This document shows positions 14,363 through 22,021 of a stretch of DNA of 24,057 nt, in pieces. Made by a program: the position numbers and the translations under genes. The stretch's first letter is position 1. Every line of letters begins with the position of its first letter. Source of the DNA: an uncultured Lachnospiraceae bacterium (GTDB lineage Bacteria > Bacillota > Clostridia > Lachnospirales > Lachnospiraceae); assembly GCA_959022495.1 (NCBI GenBank), contig CAUEYX010000043.1, forward strand, positions 1-24,057. The letters run 5' to 3'. The notes below the pieces were generated by a model that was not told the DNA's origin, searched no databases, and saw only the letters and a list, made by a program, of their open reading frames with translations.

Positions 14363-15667
14363 TTAAATCTTTGATATAGGAAGCAGTATTTTCAATGTGA
14401 ACTTTCCGTCCGTCTGTGTGGTGGTACATGTACCTGCATACTTCTCTACCGCTTTTTTCATATTGGAAATGCCAAAACCATGCAGGAACTTATCTGCCTT
14501 TGTGGTACGGTTATCTCCCGGATTGCTGTCCGGCGTACAGTTATTCTCAATCAAGATGGAAACAAAGTTCTGCACTTTACCCGCCTTAATGAGTATTACA
14601 CGTTCTTCTTCGGGCATTTTCTCGCTGGCTTCTATGGCATTATCTATTCCATTGCCGAAGAAGGTACTGATGTCCAGCGGATCTATGAAATCCGCGTCTC
14701 TAAAATCTATAAAAGCAGAAAAGTCAATTTGCTTTTCACAGGCTTTTTTCGCTTTATCCCGGATAAGAATATCGAGGAAGTCATTGCCCGTGTGGACGTA
14801 GTTTTCATAGTCCGCAATCTGTGAACGAAGTTCCTGCGCCATCTGGCGGGCGGTATCTGTTCCCTGACTGCCCTCCAGTACAAGCAGGTGATTTTTCATA
14901 TCATGGTACATCGAACGCACACGCTCTTCCTCCCTGAGCTTGTCCATATAATACTCCTTCTGCGCCTCCAGTCTTGCCGCCTCTTCGGACACAATCGCCG
15001 CCCGGTTCAGATAAGCGGTCAGACAGATACAGCCGAAGCTGGCGGCGACTGCCGCAATGCACAGAGGATAGACTACATATTCCTTATCCTGCACGAAATA
15101 AATCGCGGTAAATTCCGCGACAGGCAGGATCATCAGCAGTATATCCGTAACCATCCACATCTGTCTTGTCAGATGCCGCGTCATATCTTTGAGCCGCTTT
15201 CCAAACCCAAACCACACGATGATCCAGAAAATCAGTCTTGCAGCCTGGAATAGAAAAAACAGCAGAGAGCTTATAAACCACATTTCGTCTGTCCAGCCCG
15301 GTCCCGGCTCAGCAGGCGCATTCGTCAGCCAGAAAAAGAATCTGCTTGAAGAATTGTAAAACACGAAATTTACAGAGATCATCACCGGATAGAAGATCAT
15401 CACCATCGCTGCCTTCTTCACCATGTCTCCCTGATGAAATACCGCGGCATATATGGAAAAAAATGCCAGCGCAGCCAGCATATTGGATGGATCATTTAAG
15501 TAGATCACAGTCTCCGCAAACATGCAGACTCCGGCATAAGCCAGCACTTTAACAATCAGCGGCCTGCGCAGCGGTATAAAATGCGCGAGTATCCAGAAGA
15601 AACAGAAGCAATATGCGTATGCCGCAGCCATATCCAGTATATCCAAAATATCAATCCACAATTCCAT
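14363..15667 (-). CDS. GHKL sensor histidine kinase (AgrC/VirS-like)
   Basis: 434 residues. The N-terminal half is a polytopic membrane sensor with about six helices (residues 5-220). A coiled-coil linker (SEEAARLEAQKEYYMDKLREEERV) leads to the phospho-acceptor His255 in YHDMKNHL. The GHKL ATPase domain has the N box FFGNGIDNAIEAS (Asn343) and the G box HGFGISNMKKAVEKYAG. This layout matches peptide- or antibiotic-sensing kinases paired with LytTR regulators. It starts 2 bases after the regulator stop, so they are co-translated. The signal may be a peptide or envelope stress, inferred from the ABC genes downstream. Confidence 0.92.
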   Translation of the reverse strand: MELWIDILDILDMAAAYAYCFCFFWILAHFIPLRRPLIVKVLAYAGVCMFAETVIYLNDPSNMLAALAFFSIYAAVFHQGDMVKKAAMVMIFYPVMISVNFVFYNSSSRFFFWLTNAPAEPGPGWTDEMWFISSLLFFLFQAARLIFWIIVWFGFGKRLKDMTRHLTRQMWMVTDILLMILPVAEFTAIYFVQDKEYVVYPLCIAAVAASFGCICLTAYLNRAAIVSEEAARLEAQKEYYMDKLREEERVRSMYHDMKNHLLVLEGSQGTDTARQMAQELRSQIADYENYVHTGNDFLDILIRDKAKKACEKQIDFSAFIDFRDADFIDPLDISTFFGNGIDNAIEASEKMPEEERVILIKAGKVQNFVSILIENNCTPDSNPGDNRTTKADKFLHGFGISNMKKAVEKYAGTCTTTQTDGKFTLKILLPISKI

Positions 15668-15669
15668 GG

Positions 15670-16383
15670 CTACAGCATATCCCCCCAGTAATCTGTCATC
15701 CTGCTCATAAATTCCTTCCGTTTCGGCTGGCTGATCGGCACACGCTCACCGGTTGTCAGGACAGCCTCCAGATTTTCCACGCTTTTTACATATGCCAGAT
15801 TGACGATAAAGCTGGCGTGACAGCGGGCAAACTGCCGCTGTGGCTCCAGAATGGAAGCCACTTCTTTCATATTCTTGTAGATCACCTGCTGCTGGTCGTC
15901 AAAGTGCAGAAGCACATTCCGCTTGTCCGTCTCCGCATAACGGAGGTTTTTATAGAGAACCTTATACTTTCCGGTATCATTTGCGAAGCTGATATAAGGC
16001 TCTTCCCTGCCCTGATAGCGCTGGAAGAACCGGTCCAGTTCCATTTTGAGCCTGCCGTATTTCATCGGCTTCAGAAGATAATTGACTGCGCCATACTCAT
16101 AGCCTTTCCACACATACTGGGAAAGCGAAGTCAGAAAGAATATGCCCACTGTTCCGTCCATCTTGCGGATCTCCTCCGCTGTTTCCAGTCCGCTCAGCTT
16201 TTCCATTTTAATATCCATAAAAATCAGATCAAAATCGGGCTGATAATTCGCAAGTAGTTCCGATCCATCGTGATAGGAGAAGATGCAGAACTCCCTGCCG
16301 GTTTCAGCCGCATAACGGCTCAGAAGTTCTTTCAGTTCGATGATAAGGTTGTTTTCATCATCACAAATTACAATGTTAAGCAT
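15670..16383 (-). CDS. LytTR family response regulator
   Basis: The 237-residue start MLNIVICDDENN at 16383 is preferred over an in-frame ATG seven codons upstream because receiver domains begin here, though the ribosome site (AGAGG, 8 bases away) is weak. The receiver domain (about 1-120) has the acidic pair Asp8/Asp9, phospho-acceptor Asp57 in LIFMDIKM and conserved Lys in LLKPMKYG. The LytTR DNA-binding domain (about 135-237) ends with FARCHASFIVNLAYVKSV and ISQPKRKEF, typical for the family. The kinase gene is immediately downstream. The predicted target is the repeat pair at 14277-14309. Confidence 0.92.
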   Translation of the reverse strand: MLNIVICDDENNLIIELKELLSRYAAETGREFCIFSYHDGSELLANYQPDFDLIFMDIKMEKLSGLETAEEIRKMDGTVGIFFLTSLSQYVWKGYEYGAVNYLLKPMKYGRLKMELDRFFQRYQGREEPYISFANDTGKYKVLYKNLRYAETDKRNVLLHFDDQQQVIYKNMKEVASILEPQRQFARCHASFIVNLAYVKSVENLEAVLTTGERVPISQPKRKEFMSRMTDYWGDML

Positions 16384-16439
16384 TACAAAACCTCTGGAAT
16401 ACAAACTTATCAGAAAACCAATCAGGGGAAATTTCTGAT

Positions 16440-16607
16440 TTATATATTATATAAAAAGGCTATATGAAAATCAATCCCGTTGACTGTATGGATGTTGACC
16501 GTATAACTTCCTTTTGTGACGGATATTGGCCTGTCGAATAAAGCATTAAAATTATCCTCACTTACGATTATGCGCACCCCCAACCAACGCTTTCTATAAT
16601 CTACCAT
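16440..16607 (-). CDS. Small hypothetical reading frame (55 residues)
   Basis: A frame from ATG 16607 to TAA 16440 begins MVDYRKRWLGVR and ends with a hydrophobic NGIDFHIAFLYNI. It is below the usual length cut-off. The nearest ribosome-like GGAGTG is 18 bases upstream, too far, and an in-frame TAA precedes the ATG closely. No family recognised. Its 3' end overlaps the promoter of the response regulator. It could be a gene fragment. Otherwise the 16384-16702 stretch holds only that promoter and the terminator at 16644. Confidence 0.25.
   Translation of the reverse strand: MVDYRKRWLGVRIIVSEDNFNALFDRPISVTKGSYTVNIHTVNGIDFHIAFLYNI
16446..16474 (-). promoter_or_regulatory. Promoter of the LytTR/kinase operon
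   Basis: Minus-strand TTGATT (16469-16474), 17-bp spacer, TATAAT (16446-16451), about 60 bases before the regulator start. No copy of the CGCAAAAYCTAA repeats was seen here, so autoregulation through that motif is not supported. Confidence 0.6.
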
Positions 16608-16643
16608 AAGAATTTATATACTAATCACTCCTTTTGGCTTCTT

Positions 16644-16678
16644 AAAAAACAGGACGCACCCTGCTATGGATACGTCCT
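16644..16678 (-). terminator. Terminator of the Fic/VbhA-like remnant operon
   Basis: Minus-strand arms AGGACGTATCC and GGGTGCGTCCT (11 bp with G-U pairs) around ATAGCA, followed by GTTTTTT. Confidence 0.8.
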
Positions 16679-16702
16679 TTAATGTCATTGCTATTTTCTA
16701 TT

Positions 16703-16933
16703 TTATTTCTCAGGCAAACTTGCCATCTCTCTAATCTCTTCCGGCAGATGTTCCCGCTTTTCTTTTCTGTTCCACAAAATTACTTGCCTGATCCTTTCTT
16801 CTGTATCGGAGATACCGCTTGAAAGGCGGAGTAATGTATAATCTGCCTCCATGTTTTTTAGTTCTTCCGAATCCTGAATCCCTGCCAGATTTTTCAGCAC
16901 ATCTGAATCCGGATATAAATAAGGATCCCGCAT
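16703..16933 (-). pseudogene. Fic-type toxin remnant (N-terminal fragment)
   Basis: A 76-residue frame begins MRDPYLYPDSDVLKNLAGI and continues ELKNMEADYTLLRL, the characteristic N-terminus of Fic proteins of the cell-filamentation/VbhT type. After about residue 44 the sequence no longer resembles Fic, ending SLPEK-stop; the HPFxDGNGR catalytic motif and the rest of a roughly 200-residue domain are absent. AAGGA lies 8 bases before the ATG. It follows the VbhA-like antitoxin gene, the normal order for this toxin-antitoxin type. The tail may come from an out-of-frame or rearranged piece. No AMP-transferase activity is expected. Confidence 0.65.
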
Positions 16934-16937
16934 CGTA

Positions 16938-17104
16938 TTATTCCTTCATTTTGTATTTCCGATCTAAAGCCTTACTTCTTCCATAGAAATCTCACCTTTT
17001 TTCTCTTTCTCGATGAGCTTTTTCATATCTGCCGTAGGCTCCAGACCATCCACCTTAATCATTCCGATTCCATAATCCCATTTTTTATCTGCTCTTACTA
17101 ACAT
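16938..17104 (-). pseudogene. VbhA-like Fic antitoxin with 3' frameshift
   Basis: From ATG 17104 (AGGAG 8-9 bases upstream) the frame reads MLVRADKKWDYGIGMIKVDG, then LEPTADMKKLIEKEKKGEIS and MEEVRL, stopping at 16964 after 46 residues. This resembles VbhA-type antitoxins: a helix with an S/T-xxx-E-G-like element (here MIKVDG, degenerate), then the GEIS segment. If one base is restored near 16968, the frame continues ALDRKYKMKE and stops at 16938, just before the toxin start, as in intact relatives. A one-base deletion therefore seems to have shortened it by about ten residues. These antitoxins obstruct the Fic active site; with the toxin gone, it may be free to decay. Confidence 0.6.
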
Positions 17105-17242
17105 AAGGTATCACTCCTACTATATTTTGCTAAATCTATAGTGTTCTGTTTCTTATCAAATATTGCCTACCGCACCGCCATCACTACAGTCCGCGCACCA
17201 TCCCACTCATAGGCACAGGTGCGCCGCCAGGCACACCATAGT

Positions 17243-17287
17243 AACAGGAATCCTTTGACGGTTCTTCGTCTCTGGATTCCTGTTTTT
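17243..17287 (+). terminator. Strong hairpin at the end of the lipoprotein-ABC operon
   Basis: Perfect 11-bp arms AACAGGAATCC (17243-17253) and GGATTCCTGTT (17274-17284), with a smaller GACG/CGTC stem inside the loop. The T-run (17283-17287) is on the plus strand, although the operon that ends here is on the minus strand. It may be bidirectional or block antisense transcription. The 17105-17316 gap has no other clear feature except a stop-bounded minus-strand frame that lacks a ribosome site. Confidence 0.6.
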
Positions 17288-17316
17288 CTCTGGAGTTATA
17301 AATCCGCAACTGCTCT

Positions 17317-17979
17317 CTATCCCTCCCGTACTTCTAAACAGCTTCTCTCCTGCTTTCTTAGTCTCCCTTCTTTCATCTCCAGAATCTCATCCGCCTCCCC
17401 GGCAAGCTGCTTACTGTGTGTCACTACGATCACGCATTTCCCCAGTTCGTGGGCGGTCCGTTTCAGCAGTTCGATAATCTCTGCCGCTGTCTCTTCATCC
17501 AGATTTCCGGTGGGTTCATCCGCCAGCAGCACCCTCGCCTCACTCGCCAGGGCACGGGCGATCGCCACCCTCTGCTGCTGGCCGCCGGAGAGTTTCAGCA
17601 CATTTCGCTTCCAGTCCTCTTTTGGAATACTGACTTCACGGAGCAGTCTCCCCGCGTTCTTCCTGCCGCCCAGCTTTACATTCTCCTCGGTAGTCAGATA
17701 GTCGATCAGATTATAGTTCTGAAATACCAGAGAGATATTGTGCCTGCGGTGGTAGTTCAATCTTTTTTTACGGATGTTTTCCCCATTATAAAGGATCTGT
17801 CCGGACACGGGGTCATCCAGCCCCGCGAGAAGAGACAGGAACGTAGTCTTCCCGGAGCCGCTGGCACCGACCACCGCATAGAACGTCCCTTCTTCAAACG
17901 AAGCAGACACATTTTTCAGGACAAGTTTCTCCCGTTTCGACGAATAAGAATACATGAGATTCCTTGCTTCTAAGATCAT
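17317..17979 (-). CDS. ABC transporter ATP-binding protein (MacB/LolD type)
   Basis: 220 residues with Walker A GASGSGKTTFL, Q-loop LVFQNYNLIDYLT, signature LSGGQQQRVAIARAL, Walker B VLLADEPTGNLD and H-loop VVTHS. All catalytic residues are present. AGGAGG lies 8 bases before the ATG and the gene starts 12 bases after the second permease stop. It energises the pair of FtsX permeases encoded upstream. It is the last gene of the operon that begins with the lipoprotein. Confidence 0.92.
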   Translation of the reverse strand: MILEARNLMYSYSSKREKLVLKNVSASFEEGTFYAVVGASGSGKTTFLSLLAGLDDPVSGQILYNGENIRKKRLNYHRRHNISLVFQNYNLIDYLTTEENVKLGGRKNAGRLLREVSIPKEDWKRNVLKLSGGQQQRVAIARALASEARVLLADEPTGNLDEETAAEIIELLKRTAHELGKCVIVVTHSKQLAGEADEILEMKEGRLRKQERSCLEVREG

Positions 17980-17991
17980 TCTTCCTTCCTC

Positions 17992-19437
17992 CTAACTCAT
18001 TTCACTTAAAATGTCTTTCGGTTTTCTGCGGAAAATCAGGATACTGGAGGCGCAGGTGGAAACGGCGATCAGTCCTGTCACCGCAGCCCCGTCTGTAAGC
18101 AGCATCTCCGGCGTGATCTTGGTCTCCACATCCGTCACAGTCAGTTCCGGCGCCTGATAATCCGTGGCAACCTTGCCGGCGTCCATCTCCTCCTGTACCT
18201 CGGCCTGCTGTTCCTGCTGACCGGTCAGGTAATGTGCCGCTGCATTCGACACCGCGGGGGCGATGAGAAACGACAAAGCAATGGCAAGGACCCCGATCAG
18301 AACCGTTTCCGTTAAAATCTGCAGGAGGATCTTCCCCTTTGCGATACCGATGGACATCAGGATTCCGATCTCATTGGTCCGGTTCCTGATCCAGAAAATG
18401 AAGATCAGAAACAGGATCACAAATCCGGCTCCCGCCACAACCGCCAGAAGCGTATTGCTGATTTTCTCCAGATCATTAAAATTCGACGCCATGGTATCCA
18501 GATTGCCATTGTTATCTATGAGGTCATACCACTCCCACTCCATGTCCGTTTTCCGGATGGCGTCTTTCACCGCATCATAATCATCCACATCTGCCACTTT
18601 GAAATAAGCCTTCTCATACAGCGGATCATCCTGCTCTGCTTTTGCCGGGAAATCCAGATCCGTAAAGATCACATTTTCAGAGCGGAACGTATCCCCGGAC
18701 ATATAGGTCTGCATGGGCTCTTTCACCTGATAGAGCCCTATGATCTCTGCTTCCTGTACAGGCTCTTCTTCCTTAAGAGGATGAAACCTCATGCGGTCTC
18801 CCACTTTCAGTCCGTTTTTCTCCGCCAGTTCCTCTGAGATGACACACACATTGGCATCCCCTTTTGTGGTCATCCGCCCCTCTTTGATGGTAACATTTCC
18901 GCTTAAGACATTGGCATCCAGCGCCATATCCCGGTTTCCGATGAGCGTGACGCCCTGAAAGTCATTGGTCTGGTCGGTGTCCGGGTCCTCAATTCGGTCA
19001 AAGTCTGCCGGTTTCACGGCAGTAGGGACTGTGGTAATATTATAGTCGGCAATCCCTTTTGTCTCTGCAATCTTTTCAATATCCTCCGTCTTTAATGACT
19101 CAAAGGAATTGTCCGTGTAGACACTCCAGTTTTCCGAGCCATTGACCGTGATCTTCTCCTGATGGACGCCCCCATAGCTTCCCTGGCCGTCCTCGTACAG
19201 CTCTGAGATCTTTTCGCTGGCTTCCTCGATCCGCTGGCTCCGGTTCGCCGGATTATATTCCAGCAGGAATCCCGCGCCGATGGCCTGGCGGGTACTGTCT
19301 TTCGCCCCGATATTGGCGCTGCGGCTTGCCATTCCAGACAGGAAGAGCAGGCTGATCAGGCACACCACAAGCAGAAGCAGCAGACTGCGGACCGGCTTTC
19401 GACAGCAGGAACGCCCTGCCCGTTCAAACAGATTCAT
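17992..19437 (-). CDS. FtsX-type ABC permease B
   Basis: 481 residues in the MacB-like layout: helix 1 at about 16-36 (SLLLLLVVCLISLLFLSG), a large outer domain at about 40-325, then three helices, with the FtsX block WIRNRTNEIGILMSIGIAKGKILLQILTE after the first. An acidic outer insertion (GQQEQQAEVQEEMDAGK) lies between the last two. The C-terminal RRKPKDILSEM is typical of the family. It starts 3 bases after permease A stops. The two permeases probably form a heterodimer driven by the ATPase. Function: mechanical export or extraction at the membrane; substrate unknown. Confidence 0.88.
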   Translation of the reverse strand: MNLFERAGRSCCRKPVRSLLLLLVVCLISLLFLSGMASRSANIGAKDSTRQAIGAGFLLEYNPANRSQRIEEASEKISELYEDGQGSYGGVHQEKITVNGSENWSVYTDNSFESLKTEDIEKIAETKGIADYNITTVPTAVKPADFDRIEDPDTDQTNDFQGVTLIGNRDMALDANVLSGNVTIKEGRMTTKGDANVCVISEELAEKNGLKVGDRMRFHPLKEEEPVQEAEIIGLYQVKEPMQTYMSGDTFRSENVIFTDLDFPAKAEQDDPLYEKAYFKVADVDDYDAVKDAIRKTDMEWEWYDLIDNNGNLDTMASNFNDLEKISNTLLAVVAGAGFVILFLIFIFWIRNRTNEIGILMSIGIAKGKILLQILTETVLIGVLAIALSFLIAPAVSNAAAHYLTGQQEQQAEVQEEMDAGKVATDYQAPELTVTDVETKITPEMLLTDGAAVTGLIAVSTCASSILIFRRKPKDILSEMS

Positions 19438-19440
19438 AAA

Positions 19441-20661
19441 TCATCCCTCCATTCTTGATAAGATATCTTTTGGATTTGACCGGAACACCGGGATCAGGGA
19501 CAGCAGGACTCCGATCCCTACTACAGCTCCCCCGATTCCCAGAAGCTGTGCAATATCGCCAGCCTGTAAGGTAACGGTAAGAGAAGTCCCTGTATCCACA
19601 GTGGCAAGAAGAAGCTTCTGCATCCAGCCTGACGCGGCTGCACCAAGAGCACAGGCTCCCAGCAGCGCGATCAGGAAGACCACCGCCGATTCCAGCAGCG
19701 CCTGCCAAAAAATCACGGATTTCCCTTCTCCCATGCTGAGGAACACCGCCATTTCTTTCTGCCGGCTGCGCATCCACATACATAGAAGCAGGGAAACAAC
19801 GGCCGTACCGGTGCCGAAAGCAAGAAGACGCATCAGCGACACCACACGGGTAATCTGCGTCAGTGGAGCCTTCATCTGCTGATACAGGGTATCGGATGTA
19901 GTGACCTCTGCCTTTTCTCTCACAATTTTCTGCATTTCTCCGGCAAGCGAATCCAGAAGCTCCGGCTGGCTGACATAGGCGGACAGTTTATAGAATCCTT
20001 TCTCGCCAAATAGTTCCAGATACGCTGCATTGTCGATATAGATCTGGTTCTCCTGCCGGTAAAGGGCAAGGGTTTCTTTCTCCTGCCGGGTTTCATTTCC
20101 GGCAAGGTATTCCCCGATGATCTCCACCGTGATCTTCTTCCCCTCCTCGTTCTCAAGGGAGAACGTATCTCCCACCTTCAGCCCATTCGCCTGGGCAAAT
20201 CCCTGGTTCACGACTGCACAGTACCGGCTGTCCGGACCGATCAGCCTGCCCTCTGTCAGCCGGAAGGACTGATCCGCGAAGGGGCTGTCTGTTTCCATGT
20301 CATCAAAGGATAACAGGCTGACTTTCTGGTTATCTGCTTCCGTGGAAGTGTTCCCGGTAACCGGAAGAAGCTCCGGCAGATATGCGGCCTGCTGTCCCAT
20401 CCGGTTTATGGATGTCACTGCATCTAAGTTTCCAATTCCCCTTGCGTCCTCCTCTGTAACAGGCTGCCCTGCGTCTGTCATTTCGCAGACCACTTTCGCT
20501 TTCGTCTTTTCCTTCATGGCGGCTTCCGTACTCTGCGCAGCGTGCAGGATCATGTTCGTGCCAAGGATCATACTGTTGACAAACAGAAAGATCATCAAAA
20601 GCAGAATGGATTTGGCACGTTTTCGTGTCAGGTAAAGAACGCCTCGCTGATAAAACGGCAT
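19441..20661 (-). CDS. FtsX-type ABC permease A
   Basis: The 406-residue start MPFYQRGVLYLTRKRAKS at 20661 is chosen because GGAAGGAG is 8 bases upstream; a longer frame would overlap the lipoprotein gene. Helix 1 is at about 20-40, an outer domain at 45-270, then the FtsX block with RVVSLMRLLAFGTGTAVVSLLL, SRQKEMAVFLSMGEGKSVIF and two more helices. The tail NPKDILSRMEG parallels permease B (KPKDILSEMS), showing the two are paralogues. It lies 16 bases after the lipoprotein stop. Confidence 0.88.
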   Translation of the reverse strand: MPFYQRGVLYLTRKRAKSILLLMIFLFVNSMILGTNMILHAAQSTEAAMKEKTKAKVVCEMTDAGQPVTEEDARGIGNLDAVTSINRMGQQAAYLPELLPVTGNTSTEADNQKVSLLSFDDMETDSPFADQSFRLTEGRLIGPDSRYCAVVNQGFAQANGLKVGDTFSLENEEGKKITVEIIGEYLAGNETRQEKETLALYRQENQIYIDNAAYLELFGEKGFYKLSAYVSQPELLDSLAGEMQKIVREKAEVTTSDTLYQQMKAPLTQITRVVSLMRLLAFGTGTAVVSLLLCMWMRSRQKEMAVFLSMGEGKSVIFWQALLESAVVFLIALLGACALGAAASGWMQKLLLATVDTGTSLTVTLQAGDIAQLLGIGGAVVGIGVLLSLIPVFRSNPKDILSRMEG

Positions 20662-20677
20662 ACTACTCTCTCCTTCC

Positions 20678-21163
20678 TCACTGATACCGGGTAATATAGA
20701 CCTTTGTGGCACGGATCTCCCCGTTCTCCTGTGTCTCGCCATAAACAGCAACTCCGGTACTCTTCTTCACCTGGGAAGCCGCGGCATCCTCAAAGCGTAC
20801 ATCCCCTGTCTCACTGTTAAAAACAGCAATCTGGAACGTACAGTCCGCCCCGTAGGAAACCGTTGTACTCTCCATCCCGCTTTCCATGCCGGGCGCAGCC
20901 TCCACTGCCGTCTGCCCATGGTCCTTATCCTGGGTGGGGATCACCTGGAAGCTCCCCTCCTGAAAATCGGATACCGTTCCTTTTAAAGCAGCATTGTCCA
21001 ACAGCTCATCCCCGCTTCCTTTGCCGGATGGATCTATGTCCGCATTCTGGCTGTAGGGAGCGTTTCCTCCCGAACCCTCTCCGGTATGGGAGCTGCCGCA
21101 TCCTGCCAGCGCAAGGATGCAGACCAGAAGTAAAATTGTGATTCCTTTTTTCCTGTGTTGCAT
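20678..21163 (-). CDS. Small lipoprotein, first gene of the ABC operon
   Basis: The 161-residue start MQHRKKGITILLL at 21163 is chosen because AAGGAG is 9 bases away; two closer ATGs at 21169 and 21172 are too near it. A lipobox LALAGC places the lipidated Cys at 22, so the mature protein is anchored to the outer face of the membrane. A Gly/Ser-rich spacer follows, then a beta-rich domain (ALKGTVSDFQEGSFQVIP, VSYGADCTFQIAV, VYITRYQ) resembling small DUF5666-like beta-barrel domains by eye. It may feed substrate to, or sense for, the permeases. It diverges from the OmpR-type regulator gene. Confidence 0.82.
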   Translation of the reverse strand: MQHRKKGITILLLVCILALAGCGSSHTGEGSGGNAPYSQNADIDPSGKGSGDELLDNAALKGTVSDFQEGSFQVIPTQDKDHGQTAVEAAPGMESGMESTTVSYGADCTFQIAVFNSETGDVRFEDAAASQVKKSTGVAVYGETQENGEIRATKVYITRYQ

Positions 21164-21195
21164 TTCCATCATCTCCTTTTCGTTTCTGCAGTCCC

Positions 21196-21230
21196 ATCAT
21201 ACAGAAGAACCTCTCTAAAACTCCTCAAAA
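21196..21230 (-). promoter_or_regulatory. Promoter and regulator boxes of the lipoprotein-ABC operon
   Basis: Minus-strand TATGAT (21196-21201) is preceded at 12 bases by TTTTAGA (21214-21220) and, one helical turn further, by a degenerate TTTTGAG (21224-21230). No good -35 exists, as expected for activation by an OmpR-type regulator bound to direct repeats overlapping the -35. Confidence 0.6.
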
Positions 21231-21252
21231 ACGGAATCCATTTTCCATCTTT

Positions 21253-21288
21253 TTTTAGAGAACTTTTAGAAGGTTTCTCTGCTATACT
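21253..21288 (+). promoter_or_regulatory. Promoter and regulator boxes of the two-component operon
   Basis: Two TTTTAGA repeats (21253-21259 and 21264-21270, 11 bp apart) lie upstream of TATACT (21283-21288). The nearer box is 12 bases from the -10, exactly as in the divergent lipoprotein promoter, implying autoactivation by the same regulator. Confidence 0.62.
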
Positions 21289-21328
21289 GTTATCTGGAGA
21301 CAATATTAATAAGAAGGAGAAATCCATT

Positions 21329-22021
21329 ATGATAAAAGTATTACTTCTTGAAGATGACCTGAACCTTAGCAGCGCCATCCAGCAGGAGCTGATCCGAAAC
21401 GGTTATTCTGTGGACTGCTTAAGCGACGGGGAAACGGGAATGCTGTATGCGCTGAATAAGGATTACGGCTATGACCTTGCCATCGTAGACCGCATGCTGC
21501 CTGTCATTGACGGACTGACCATCATAAAAGCCATGCGGCGAAAGGATATCCAGATCCCGGTGATCATCATTACCGGAATGTCCGCTCTGGACGACCGGAT
21601 TGACGGACTGGACGGCGGCGCGGATGATTATCTGGTAAAGCCCTTCCATATCCGGGAACTCCTGGCAAGAGTACGTGCCTTGACACGACGCCCTGCGAAA
21701 ATGCAGGAGATCCAGGTACTTTCCTATGGGGATCTTCATCTGGATGCTTCTGCCCGCTTTGTCACCTGCAAAGACCATGAATTGACACTGACCGCAAGAG
21801 AGACAGAACTTCTCAGTGCCTTTATCCAGCATCCGGGAACCGTCTTTTCAAGGGAACAGCTTGTCCTCAAAGTATGGGGCAGCGATTCTGAGATCGAGCC
21901 GGGAAACGTGGACAATTACATTTCCTTCCTCCGGAAACGGCTCCGGGAACTGAAAAGCGCCTGCGAAATCAAGACCATCTACGGCACAGGCTACCGATTG
22001 GAGGGATCAGCCCATGCTTAA
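21329..22021 (+). CDS. OmpR family response regulator
   Basis: 230 residues from ATG 21329 (AAGGAG 10 bases upstream); the upstream in-frame ATG lies in the promoter region. The receiver domain has Asp9/Asp10, phospho-acceptor Asp54 (LAIVDRMLP), the conserved Thr in IITG and Lys in YLVKPFHIRELLARVRAL. The C-terminal winged helix reads LTLTARETELLSAFIQHPG, VFSREQLVLKVWG, NVDNYISFLRKRL and IYGTGYRL. It overlaps the kinase gene by 8 bases. The predicted targets are the TTTTAGA boxes between this gene and the lipoprotein operon. Confidence 0.94.
   Translation: MIKVLLLEDDLNLSSAIQQELIRNGYSVDCLSDGETGMLYALNKDYGYDLAIVDRMLPVIDGLTIIKAMRRKDIQIPVIIITGMSALDDRIDGLDGGADDYLVKPFHIRELLARVRALTRRPAKMQEIQVLSYGDLHLDASARFVTCKDHELTLTARETELLSAFIQHPGTVFSREQLVLKVWGSDSEIEPGNVDNYISFLRKRLRELKSACEIKTIYGTGYRLEGSAHA

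Noticed and set aside
17184..17333. Minus-strand frame after the ABC ATPase ending YYGVPGGAPVPMSGMVRGL, considered as a secreted peptide
   Set aside because: No start codon with a ribosome site, no leader-like region, and it runs through the 11-bp hairpin; conservation data would be needed to revive it.
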